DNA of 64,000 nucleotides from Sphingobacteriaceae bacterium (GTDB lineage Bacteria; Bacteroidota; Bacteroidia; B-17B0; Aurantibacillaceae): NCBI GenBank assembly GCA_947480015.1, contig CANKBS010000001.1, positions 124,001 to 188,000 of the forward strand, read 5' to 3'. Shown piece by piece: positions 8,112 to 15,134 of this stretch (position 1 is its first letter; each line of letters starts with the position of its first letter). The notes under the pieces were generated by a model. It saw only the letters and a program-made list of their open reading frames with translations, ran no database searches and was not told where the DNA came from. The position numbers and the translations under genes were made by a program.

Positions 8112-9206
8112 TTAAATTTTTTTATTTTTCTTATTCGTGTAATCTCTAAATATCATCTCGCCAAGGCCTTTTAAGCCTGTAAAATAGGCCTTACCCTGGT
8201 TCGCTTCTGTAAACTCGTCAATAAAATGTTTGAGGTAATTGTCACGGGCTAACATAAAGGTGGTAATATCAATTTTACTTCTTTTACAAGAAGCAGCTAA
8301 GGTCAAACATTTGTTTACAATTCTTCGGTCGAGCCCGTTACTGTTTTTATAATATTGGCCGTTTTCTTTCAGGCAAGAAGGTTTGCCATCGGTGATCATA
8401 AATATTTGTTTATTCGTAGCTTTCTTTTTTCGAAGGATAGACATTGCGAGTTCTAAACCAGCTACAGTATTGGTGTGGTAGGGTCCAACTTGTAAATAAG
8501 GCAGGTCTTTTAACTGGATGGGCCAGGCATCGTCGCCAAATACAATAATATCCAGACTGTCTTTGGAGTAATTCCGTTTTATCATTTCGGCCATGGCCAT
8601 GGCAACCATTTTTGCAGGTGTAATACGGTCTTCACCGTATAAAATCATACTGTGACTGATGTCGATCATTAATACTGTAGCAGTTTGAGTTTTATATTCC
8701 TGTTCACCAACAAGTAAGTCGTTTTCGGTTAATTTAAAATCACTTAAGCCATGATTAATTTGCGCCTGCTTGAGCGATTCCACCATGGCAATGTTTTGTG
8801 GTGAATCGCCAAATTCATATGCGCGAAGATCGCTGCTAATCTCATCGCCGTTTTTACCGCTGAATTTTGTTTTATGTTCTCCGGAAGCACCCTTTTTTAA
8901 TTTGCCGAATATGTGTTCGAGTGCATTGTTACGAATGGCTTGCTCGGTTTTAGGTGTAATAACCATTCCACCTTTTCCATCCTTTTTATCGCGTAAATAA
9001 CCTTGTTTTTTTAGATCAGCAATAAAATCAGCCAACGTGTAAACTTTATTGGTAAGTTCGTATTCCTTATCCAATTTTTTAAACCAATCCAAAGCCTCCT
9101 GAACATCGCCACTGGTATGCGTAATGAGTTGTTTGAAGATCTTGAAAAGCTCGTCAAATTTGGATTTAGGATCCGCCTCAAAATTTTTAAACCTATACCC
9201 TAGCAC
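8112..9206 (-). CDS. VWA-domain protein, partner of the adjacent AAA+ ATPase
   Basis: The protein has 364 residues. A C-terminal von Willebrand A domain (about 176-350) carries the metal-ion-dependent adhesion site DISHS at 182-186 and a second MIDAS segment MITDGKPS near 270. The N-terminal 170 residues are helical and charged and resemble the linker region of BchD-like or CoxE-like proteins. There is no signal peptide, so it is cytoplasmic. It precedes the AAA+ gene by 6 bases in the same direction, the usual arrangement of MoxR/VWA or BchI/BchD-like pairs in which VWA recruits the client for the ATPase ring. The client is unknown. Confidence 0.87.
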   Translation of the reverse strand: MLGYRFKNFEADPKSKFDELFKIFKQLITHTSGDVQEALDWFKKLDKEYELTNKVYTLADFIADLKKQGYLRDKKDGKGGMVITPKTEQAIRNNALEHIFGKLKKGASGEHKTKFSGKNGDEISSDLRAYEFGDSPQNIAMVESLKQAQINHGLSDFKLTENDLLVGEQEYKTQTATVLMIDISHSMILYGEDRITPAKMVAMAMAEMIKRNYSKDSLDIIVFGDDAWPIQLKDLPYLQVGPYHTNTVAGLELAMSILRKKKATNKQIFMITDGKPSCLKENGQYYKNSNGLDRRIVNKCLTLAASCKRSKIDITTFMLARDNYLKHFIDEFTEANQGKAYFTGLKGLGEMIFRDYTNKKNKKI

Positions 9207-9286
9207 CTTAATTAAACAATTGATATGAGATAAAGTTCACTAAAAAATAGCAGAGACCAATGTTAATTTTAATCAAATAAAATGGC

Positions 9287-9754
9287 TTATTTTTTAGAAG
9301 GTAAATTAGAAAAACTGCCACTCATGCTGGTGAGGGTGCCCGTATTAAAAGCAGCCACATAGGTACCCGACAAATATGAACTTGTTTTGGAGCTAATAGT
9401 TACAATTCCCGACTTTGCAGCAACGACACTGGTACCATTTGAATAATCAAAGGTTATGCCGCTCGAAGGAGAAATGGTATGACTGCCAACACTTAAGGCA
9501 TCTAAGCTAATATCCACTGAGATAGAACCCGAGTTTTTGGTGCCTACAATATTGCTAAAGGATTCTATGAAGAAAAAATTATCCGCCGAAACCGATGTTC
9601 CACCATTGACGATCCAATTAAAACTTCCTGTAACAAGGGGCGTCACCGGGGCATTAGGATCACTCGGGGCCGGACTTTCTTTGGCGCATGCCGATAAAAG
9701 GAACACGGCAAGAAGGCTTGCCCCTAACAAAATTTTAAATGGTGTATACATCAT
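9287..9754 (-). CDS. secreted lipoprotein, DUF6252-like
   Basis: The 155-residue protein has a signal peptide ending in the lipobox LSAC (cysteine at residue 23), then a Pro/Ser-rich linker and a beta-rich domain starting FNWIVNGG and ending GTYVAAFNTGTL. The composition (many Ser, Thr, Gly) and the layout match small Bacteroidota lipoproteins of the DUF6252 type, which have no known function. A similar protein is encoded at 44915-45379. It probably faces the periplasm or outer surface. It is divergent from the secreted protein at 9809. Confidence 0.75.
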   Translation of the reverse strand: MMYTPFKILLGASLLAVFLLSACAKESPAPSDPNAPVTPLVTGSFNWIVNGGTSVSADNFFFIESFSNIVGTKNSGSISVDISLDALSVGSHTISPSSGITFDYSNGTSVVAAKSGIVTISSKTSSYLSGTYVAAFNTGTLTSMSGSFSNLPSKK

Positions 9755-9808
9755 GAATTAATTTGTAATTTCGTCAAAGTTAAACTATTCGCCATTGCAA
9801 TTAAAAAT

Positions 9809-10339
9809 ATGCCGTTAAAATTAATTAAACTCATACTTTTTGTGCTTTGTTTGAAGTCTACTCTTCTTTGCAGTCAGAAAACAAACCAACTTTACACCGT
9901 ATCCGGAACTGTGATGCAAACTTCTCACTATTGTGGAGGCGCAAAGCCAAGTGAAGAAATGCTCAAGTCGTTTGAAACTCCCGGCCCGTATATTTCTAAA
10001 GTACTTTACCTAAAAGCGGGTAAAACAAATAGCAATAATGAAAGGGTCATAGTGAAGTTTACATCAGATTCTTTGGGAAGATTTTCATTCCAAATTAAAC
10101 CAGGTACCTATTGTATCTTGCAGGAAGAACAAGTGAAGACGTTTAGTCAAAAAGATTATGTTTCGTCAAGCACTTTTGCTTATGATTTAGCCTGTATAAA
10201 AGCTTGGTGGAAAAAACCTTTGAAGGTTATTACAGTGAAAGATTCGCCTGTCAAAAATTTACGTTTTGATTTTACAAAGGCTTGTTTTATACAAAGTGAT
10301 ATGCCCTGTATTACTTATACAGGCCCAATGCCGCCCTGA
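9809..10339 (+). CDS. secreted protein with carboxypeptidase-regulatory-like fold, function unknown
   Basis: The 176-residue protein has an N-terminal signal peptide (LIKLILFVLCLKSTLLCSQ) and a mature part opening YTVSGTVMQTSHYCGGAKPS. The VSGTV start followed by a DSLGRFSFQIKPGTY segment is typical of beta-sandwich regulatory-like domains. It has several cysteines (CGG, TYC, LAC, KAC, MPC), suggesting disulfides. It ends MPCITYTGPMPP. It probably localises to the periplasm or outer surface. The neighbour on its left is a divergent lipoprotein gene, and a kinase pseudogene lies downstream on the opposite strand. No specific function can be assigned. Confidence 0.7.
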   Translation: MPLKLIKLILFVLCLKSTLLCSQKTNQLYTVSGTVMQTSHYCGGAKPSEEMLKSFETPGPYISKVLYLKAGKTNSNNERVIVKFTSDSLGRFSFQIKPGTYCILQEEQVKTFSQKDYVSSSTFAYDLACIKAWWKKPLKVITVKDSPVKNLRFDFTKACFIQSDMPCITYTGPMPP

Positions 10340-10345
10340 AATTAC

Positions 10346-10993
10346 TTAGTGGGCAGAACTAAAATAATAAACTCGATGGTAGGTGGAAACTCTTATCATG
10401 AAAAAACCGAGTTTCCCGTCTAATTGGTTTTCAACCAACATGCAAATCAAATTCATCCCTAAAGAATCAGAAAAAATAGTCTTGGAAGGCGACATGCCTC
10501 TACCATTATCAGAATAGTTAAAAACCATTTCATTATTTTCAGTGACTCCAAATCCCATCGTAAAAACCAGCCATTTACAGGATTGTGTTTGGTCGAATTG
10601 GTAATAAGTCATTAATAATGATTCCCAGCGCTTTAGCTTGTTCAACATTTAACGAAACATCTTTATCATCTTCGCATTGCTGCTAATGTATGCATAGTCA
10701 AAATTACTGCCCATATTTTTAAGATAGTGTTGTAACGAAATAGAAACAAAATTATCGGAGCACATAACACTTTCATGAACCTTCGACATGGCGACGAGCC
10801 TGTTTTTTATCGTGATATTTACTATAAACGCTTCATTTCGCGATTCATTAATCCGAATGTTCAACAAACTTATGATGGTTTAAAGGTTGTTTTTTACACG
10901 AAGATATACTTCTTTGAGCAGGCGTTCTTTTTCATGCAATGAACTAATGAGTTTACTTTCCTGAACTTTATCATGAAATGATATTTTCAGCAT
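10346..10993 (-). pseudogene. sensor histidine kinase (HisKA_2 + HATPase) pseudogene
   Basis: Read on the minus strand from an ATG at 10993, the sequence gives KERLLKEVYLRVKNNL, the phospho-acceptor region of HisKA_2 kinases, although the expected LKEVHHRVKNNL reads LKEVYLRVKNNL, so the H-box is altered. It is interrupted by an in-frame TAA. It continues in the same frame through NESRNEAFIVNITIKNRLVA and HESVMCSDNFVSISLQHYL to a second stop at 10649. Here another frame carries the true continuation (DDKDVSLNVEQAKALGIIIN), showing a frameshift near 10676. The original frame resumes with the ATPase N and G boxes as NYSDNGRGM and DSLGMNLICMLVE. Two stops and frameshifts make the gene non-functional. 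More remnant may extend upstream to about 11150 (GVND, stop, TARNKQIQEL), suggesting a lost PAS/linker region. Confidence 0.85.
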
Positions 10994-11180
10994 TTAGTCT
11001 ATAAAGGATTATGGAGAGTAATATGGTTCCGTTAACATCAAGATAAACCAAAAGCGCCAACTGTTTGTAATGGCTTAAAATGGGTATCGTAATTCGGCCG
11101 ATTTGCCAATGAATGGGTCAATTCTTGAATCTGTTTGTTTCTAGCGGTTTAATCGTTGACGCCAAAAAAAATTAAACCTG

Positions 11181-12836
11181 TCATATGGCGTCATTCCATT
11201 CAAGCGACTCTGCTTTGCTTAAACCGTTGTATTGGGCAACAAAATGAGTGGCTGACTTTAGGATTTCATTTTTTTTCACAAAGTGATTAAAATTAAAACC
11301 TATGGGGATAATTACAAAACGAAAGGAATGATGATCGAGTTTGTGTTTTTCAATGAAACTGTTTTTATCCGTTCTGCTAAGTTCTTCCAAAAAGAGTAGT
11401 TGTGGTTTAACTTTAAAATGAAGGTAATAATCAATACCAATTAATTCATTTAAGATCTGATCATCTCCATAATTAGTTCTCACATAATCTCTCAAAATGT
11501 AAAACACATCGTTGAGTGAGTACTTGTGAAATTCTTTTATGGTTATAAAGTACTCACCTAGCCCCAGTAAAAAATCAAATACCGAATAATTAGCGGCTAC
11601 ATATTTTAACGTGTGAATGGTTTTTTTGCTGTTCCAGTAAATTTCCAAAGCATTCTCCAACATCACTATGCGGGCCAGTTCATCTTTTGATAAATACTTG
11701 CTCTGAATGATCTGGTAAGGCGGCTCGGGATCGTACACAAAGGCGTGTTGTTCTTTGTTGCGCATGGTCGTACCTTTTAAAAATTTTAAAAAGCCTAATT
11801 GCATTTCAGGGGCGTGTAATTTAAAAACCTCTTCTATACTGTACTTTATATCGCCCCAGTAATCCAAAGGCAATCCAACTATCAGGTCGAGATGCATCTC
11901 CACTTTATAATCCAGCTGCTTAATAATGCCTTTTGTTTTTTCGAAACTTTGTTTACGACTGACTTCCAGATTGGCTTTCTGATTAACCGTTTGTATGCCT
12001 ATTTCAAACCGAAACAATCCTTTTGGTACTTTCTCGTGTATGAACTGAATGATATCGGGATGCAGAATATCAGCTGTAATTTCAAACTGAAATACATTTT
12101 CAGGACGGTGATGCTCCAGTATAAAGGTAAAGATGTCGATGGTAAAATCACGTTTAATATTAAAGGTGCGGTCTAAAAATTTGATCACACGACCATGTTG
12201 CATCATATACAGCAAAGTGGCTTTAATACTGGCATCGGGCACGTAACGCACTTTATTATCGAGACTCGCCAGACAAAATTCGCATTTGTAAGGACAACCA
12301 CGCGATGTTTCAATATATAATACTTTATTGGATAATTCCTCGGGCTTATCAAAACGATAAGGCATGCTGTTCTCCAGATTTTTGAGTTCAAACATGGGAG
12401 GCGAAGCAGATAAAATAGTTTTTCCGTTCTCCTTTCGCAACAAGCCGGGTACCGTTTCTAAATGGGGGTAATGCCTTAAAAACGCTTTAAACGGAATTTC
12501 ACCTTCTCCTACAATGATATAATCAACTTCATCACGTGAAATGACCTCATCGTATTCGTATGACACTTCAGGGCCACCCAATAAAATTTTTACGGATGGG
12601 TTCAGCAATTTTATTTTTTTTGCAACTTCTAAAGTCTGATTGATATTCCAGATATAACAACTAAAAGCGAGCACATCAAATGCCGAGCAATAAGCAGCAA
12701 TCTCATCCTTGTCTTCCTTTATAGTAAATTCTTTCCAATCTAGACCTTCAAAGTCCTGATTAAGTTCATACAACAAACGAATGGCTAAATTCGTGTGGAT
12801 GTATTTCGCATTGAGTGTGCTGAGTAATACTTTCAT
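11181..12836 (-). CDS. B12-binding domain/radical SAM protein (DUF4080 type)
   Basis: The protein starts MKVLLSTLNAKYIHTNLAIR and has a cobalamin-binding-like Rossmann domain in residues 1-130 (LLGGPEVSYEYDEV). The radical SAM cluster motif CPYKCEFC follows at 181-188 (C181, C185, C188), then a TIM-barrel region (FRFEIGIQTVNQKANLEVSR) and a C-terminal DUF4080-like domain. Radical SAM enzymes of this type bind 4Fe-4S and AdoMet; the substrate of the DUF4080 group is unknown to me. The upstream ATG at 12863 adds nine residues (MAIFSLPLL) that the family lacks, so the start at 12836 is chosen, giving 551 residues. It appears to be monocistronic. Confidence 0.9.
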   Translation of the reverse strand: MKVLLSTLNAKYIHTNLAIRLLYELNQDFEGLDWKEFTIKEDKDEIAAYCSAFDVLAFSCYIWNINQTLEVAKKIKLLNPSVKILLGGPEVSYEYDEVISRDEVDYIIVGEGEIPFKAFLRHYPHLETVPGLLRKENGKTILSASPPMFELKNLENSMPYRFDKPEELSNKVLYIETSRGCPYKCEFCLASLDNKVRYVPDASIKATLLYMMQHGRVIKFLDRTFNIKRDFTIDIFTFILEHHRPENVFQFEITADILHPDIIQFIHEKVPKGLFRFEIGIQTVNQKANLEVSRKQSFEKTKGIIKQLDYKVEMHLDLIVGLPLDYWGDIKYSIEEVFKLHAPEMQLGFLKFLKGTTMRNKEQHAFVYDPEPPYQIIQSKYLSKDELARIVMLENALEIYWNSKKTIHTLKYVAANYSVFDFLLGLGEYFITIKEFHKYSLNDVFYILRDYVRTNYGDDQILNELIGIDYYLHFKVKPQLLFLEELSRTDKNSFIEKHKLDHHSFRFVIIPIGFNFNHFVKKNEILKSATHFVAQYNGLSKAESLEWNDAI

Positions 12837-12872
12837 TAATAGTGGAAGGCTAAAGATAGCCAATTAATGGCA

Positions 12873-12904
12873 TTTGCTGGTGTGTAACAATAATTCTAAA
12901 TTTG
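12873..12904 (+). promoter_or_regulatory. promoter of the DUF2892-like gene
   Basis: TTTG (12873-12876) and TAAATTTG (12897-12904) are separated by 20 bases, a full match to the Bacteroidota promoter. The ATG at 12908 begins only three bases after the -7 element, so the mRNA is predicted to be leaderless or nearly so. Confidence 0.6.
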
Positions 12905-12907
12905 TTT

Positions 12908-13093
12908 ATGATCAAATTAATTAAGCGCATTGGTTTTTTCAGATTATTGCTCACACCTATGGGTCTTGCCATTATGATGAGTGCCTGGCAAAATCAAATT
13001 ATTGGTATGGGAATCATTGGTTTAGTGGTGCTTTTATTCGGACTCCTGAACCGCTGTTTGATGAGCGGCGCCTGCGAAACCGATTTCGATTGA
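12908..13093 (+). CDS. small membrane protein, DUF2892-like
   Basis: The 61-residue protein has two hydrophobic segments, FFRLLLTPMGLAIMMSAW and IIGMGIIGLVVLLFGLL, and ends NRCLMSGACETDFD. The two-helix plan with a C-terminal Cys-containing NRC...C motif resembles the YgaP-type DUF2892 membrane domain, which in some proteins follows a rhodanese. No rhodanese is encoded here. The TTG at 12902 lies inside the -7 promoter element and is rejected as a start. It would be an inner-membrane protein of unknown function. Confidence 0.7.
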   Translation: MIKLIKRIGFFRLLLTPMGLAIMMSAWQNQIIGMGIIGLVVLLFGLLNRCLMSGACETDFD

Positions 13094-13097
13094 TTTT

Positions 13098-13325
13098 TTA
13101 CACGGGTTTTTTTTCTCTAACAAGTTGGTTTCCTTTTCTGAAAAGCCAACGGCCTGTAACGGTTATTAAAAGCGGTATAACAATGCTTCCAAACACATAG
13201 GAATACGTTTCGGCCCCCAAGCCCAAATCACCAAACACATCAAAAGCTTTAACCAGAGCAATGATGGAAATGAGGATCATCAGGATGCCAATTACGATCA
13301 GTAAAAATCCGCCAGCTTTTTTCAT
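13098..13325 (-). CDS. small two-helix membrane protein, unknown function
   Basis: The 75-residue protein has hydrophobic segments at about 5-26 (GGFLLIVIGILMILISIIAL) and 44-60 (VFGSIVIPLLITVTG), joined by an acidic/glycine loop (VFGDLGLGAETYSY), and a basic C-terminal tail (RKGNQLVREKKPV). It begins one base before the stop codon of the upstream gene at 13327, so the two are probably co-transcribed and translationally close. I do not recognise a family. Confidence 0.65.
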   Translation of the reverse strand: MKKAGGFLLIVIGILMILISIIALVKAFDVFGDLGLGAETYSYVFGSIVIPLLITVTGRWLFRKGNQLVREKKPV

Positions 13326-13326
13326 C

Positions 13327-13554
13327 TTATTTTTTACCCGAATAATTATTTCCGACTTCTTCCAGAATATAGGTACTTAAACCCTGTCCTTTTAACGCCA
13401 GTGCTTTCATTTCTTCCACCATTTGTCTGCCGGGCACATCATAATCGTAAATATAGATCCCGCTTTCGCCTTTAAATTTTATTTTAATAAAGGTACGTCC
13501 TGTTTCGTAGGTGGCAATGCCAGAGTCGCCGGAAAGATTTTTGTAGGTTTTCAT
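13327..13554 (-). CDS. small soluble protein, possibly KTSC-like
   Basis: The 75-residue protein has a beta-rich first half (IATYETGRTFIKIKFKGESG, IYIYDYDVPGRQ) and a helical tail (EEMKALALKGQGLSTYILEE). The order strand, strand, YDYDVP, helix, GxGLSTYI resembles the KTSC fold (short domains with a YxxVP..V...), but the match is by eye only. There is no signal peptide or membrane segment. It is the first gene of a two-gene set with the small membrane protein downstream, and lies 43 bases downstream of the membrane protein at 13598. The function is unknown. Confidence 0.6.
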   Translation of the reverse strand: MKTYKNLSGDSGIATYETGRTFIKIKFKGESGIYIYDYDVPGRQMVEEMKALALKGQGLSTYILEEVGNNYSGKK

Positions 13555-13597
13555 TTAATTGAAAGTAGATTTTAAAAAGTACATTATTAAATGACTG

Positions 13598-13999
13598 TCA
13601 AGTTAGTTTAGGTTTAATTAAATAGCCGGCCAAAAGTGAAACCGGTAAATAGCCAATAATAACAACAAGCCACATCCAGAGCGGGTGAGGAATTAACATA
13701 AGATTTAGAATGGAAGCGGCCATTAAAATACTTCCGGTAATTAAAGCTGTGTTTTTCCATTCACTTCTGTTGATTCGCGCTGCCAGCATAGATCCTATAA
13801 ATGCCGAGAAGAGCCAAAATATGGACATAATGATCATCACGTATAAAGGGATGCTTGAAATATAATTGGCTATAGACGTTTTGTTAGCCACATTTAAATT
13901 AGCCGGAATAGGACTCAAAGCATGCGTAGTAGCGTCGCCTATAAAAACTATTACAAATCCGACAACAACGCCGAGAACGATCGAAAGAATTTTTTTCAT
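13598..13999 (-). CDS. four-helix integral membrane protein, unknown function
   Basis: The 133-residue protein has four hydrophobic segments: residues 1-20 (ILSIVLGVVVGFVIVFIGDA), about 50-73 (IPLYVMIIMSIFWLFSAFIG), 85-103 (ALITGSILMAASILNLMLIP) and 108-127 (LWMWLVVIIGYLPVSLLAGY). The short loops include AARINRSEWKN. I do not recognise the family with confidence; it resembles small DUF-type inner-membrane proteins. It is the most upstream of three minus-strand genes (13098-13999) that may form an operon. Confidence 0.65.
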   Translation of the reverse strand: MKKILSIVLGVVVGFVIVFIGDATTHALSPIPANLNVANKTSIANYISSIPLYVMIIMSIFWLFSAFIGSMLAARINRSEWKNTALITGSILMAASILNLMLIPHPLWMWLVVIIGYLPVSLLAGYLIKPKLT

Positions 14000-14237
14000 C
14001 TTATTTTATTAAAACCCCAAGGAGTCCGCTTCGTATACTTCAGCACTATTTCCTTTATGATTTTCACCTTAAAGGTATGGCTTTTTCCGGTTTTAAACTG
14101 ATTTGAATTTTTGTAGAAATGCTCAATCTTTTGAGGTCAAAAGTGGCGACCTCAAAAAACTGTCACCTCCTGAATTTAGCTGACTTTACAGTGTCAACTT
14201 ATTTTAGGACGAGATAATGAGTCCGCTGGGCGCATTA
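14000..14237. other. gene-free stretch with a perfect 10-bp hairpin
   Basis: No coding frame of substance is seen here. The inverted repeat TTTTGAGGTC (14129-14138) and GACCTCAAAA (14148-14157) is perfect around a 9-base loop and could act as a terminator-like or bidirectional hairpin. The bases that follow (14165-14220, including TTTACAGTGTCAACTTATTT and AGGACGAGATAATG) look like the leader or end of a lost insertion sequence, but no transposase remains. The stretch runs up to the palindromic element at 14238. Confidence 0.4.
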
Positions 14238-14355
14238 CTTATAACGTTTGCAAGTTGGCGTTCGTGCCGGTCTGCCCCGATATTAAATGTAAGGAAGTCC
14301 GCCCAAATAACAAAAAGAAAAAGAAGCACGGCATGACGCCACAATGCGGTTAGCG
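14238..14355. repeat. imperfect palindromic element (REP/attC-like)
   Basis: The left arm at 14238-14270 (TAACGTTTGCAAGTTGGCGT...TGCCGG) and the right arm at 14325-14355 (GCACGGCATGACGCC...GGTTAGCGG) are imperfect inverted copies. They share TAAC, GCA, TGGCGT and TGCCG in the same order when one arm is reverse-complemented. A 54-base spacer with a purine-rich run separates them. The element ends 9 bases from the stop codon of the DUF2442 gene, a layout reminiscent of gene cassettes followed by attC sites. The exact integron core GTTRRRY is not matched, so it may equally be a dispersed REP-like family of this phylum. Confidence 0.55.
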
Positions 14356-14363
14356 GTAGTTGC

Positions 14364-14597
14364 TTATTGTCCGGCTAATTTAAGTAGCGCGTCCACAGAA
14401 AGATCTTCATCAATTAATGGCCAATGAATACCATAACCAGAAGGTGATATTTTATAGAAGTTTCTTTGAAGTTCGTCAGCGAGTTTTAATTTATTTGAAA
14501 TCTTGTCTAACGAGATTTTGATGAACTTACCGTCAATGCTCAGTTGAATTGTATTTTGGTCAAAGCAAATGTCTTGAATGTTATGTGTTGCAATCAT
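14364..14597 (-). CDS. DUF2442 domain protein
   Basis: The 77-residue protein has the DUF2442 pattern: an N-terminal strand followed by LSIDGKFIKISLDKI, a helix with KLADELQRNFYKI, and the conserved SPSGYGIHWPLIDEDLSVDA segment before a short C-terminus LLKLAGQ. DUF2442 genes usually follow a DUF4160 gene in a pair that has been proposed to behave like a toxin-antitoxin or small regulatory module. Here the upstream partner is only a fragment (14602-14722). It is probably cytoplasmic and DNA- or protein-binding. Family assignment is good; function is unproven. Confidence 0.82.
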   Translation of the reverse strand: MIATHNIQDICFDQNTIQLSIDGKFIKISLDKISNKLKLADELQRNFYKISPSGYGIHWPLIDEDLSVDALLKLAGQ

Positions 14598-14601
14598 TTT
14601 G

Positions 14602-14722
14602 TTATTTTTTGAAGTGATTATTCCAAGCGTCTACAATTAAGTCAAAATGCTGATATATAATTTTCTTTATCTCTTTTTTTGAATTAGGATTCATGATAGC
14701 GAGAAAAGTAGAAATATAAAAG
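14602..14722 (-). pseudogene. DUF4160 remnant upstream of DUF2442
   Basis: Directly downstream of the 82-residue gene's stop, the minus strand reads LLYFYFSRYHES, like the start of DUF4160 proteins, and then stops. In another frame an ATG at 14694 opens a 30-residue ORF (NSKKEIKKIIYQHFDLIVDA, then WNNHFKK) that ends four bases before the DUF2442 ATG. This resembles the C-terminal helix of DUF4160. The N- and C-terminal ends are therefore joined with the middle missing, as expected after an internal deletion. The 30-residue ORF could still be translated. The match is by eye and should be taken as tentative. Confidence 0.4.
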
Positions 14723-14971
14723 TTAAGGATTTATTAGAACGATATTTTCAGGGGCTTCTTCTTCGTCCTGTTCTTCAAAGCCATTCTGATATAAAAAATG
14801 GTTCAAAGCTATTTTGTTATTTGTTTTGATATAATAAAATCCGGCATCCTTGTATAATTCAATACTCACCAAACTTTTACCTTCTCTCAACACCGTTCTG
14901 ATCGCATCCTGAAGTTTACTTGTGTTTACTTCTGTTAGTTCGTGCTTATCGCTTTTATACCACCAATCCAT
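14723..14971 (-). CDS. hypothetical protein, 82 residues
   Basis: The ORF begins MDWWYKSDKHELTEVNTSKL and continues with two plausible helices and strands (IRTVLREGKSLVSIELYKDA, YYIKTNNKIALNHFLYQNGF) before an acidic tail (EEQDEEEAPENIVLINP). There is no signal peptide or membrane helix. I do not recognise a family. It is the first of a run of minus-strand small reading frames (14971 to 14364) and may be co-transcribed with the DUF4160/DUF2442 pair. It has coding-like composition, with charged residues and few rare codons, so it is probably real. Confidence 0.6.
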   Translation of the reverse strand: MDWWYKSDKHELTEVNTSKLQDAIRTVLREGKSLVSIELYKDAGFYYIKTNNKIALNHFLYQNGFEEQDEEEAPENIVLINP

Positions 14972-15056
14972 AAACCTAAGTTAGGCTTATGCTTTTTAAT
15001 ACCACGCTATGTTTTGTTAAATAATCAGCGCTTCAACCCGAGCTCTCCAAAATAGA

Positions 15057-15085
15057 AAAGCCTCCCAATTTAATTGAGAGGCTTT
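15057..15085 (-). terminator. terminator downstream of nrdA
   Basis: AAAAGCCTC and GAGGCTTT flank CCAATTTAATTGA, forming an almost symmetric hairpin with A and T tracts on both sides. It could stop transcription in either direction. It lies 50 bases after the nrdA stop codon (on the minus strand). Confidence 0.7.
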
Positions 15086-15134
15086 AATTAATTTATTTCA
15101 CGAACCCTAAGCGTAGAGTCGAAGGGTATTAACA

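Noticed and set aside
14238-14355. True integron attC site
   Set aside because: The GTTRRRY/RYYYAAC cores are not matched and no integrase gene is present in the window; it is kept only as an attC-like palindrome.
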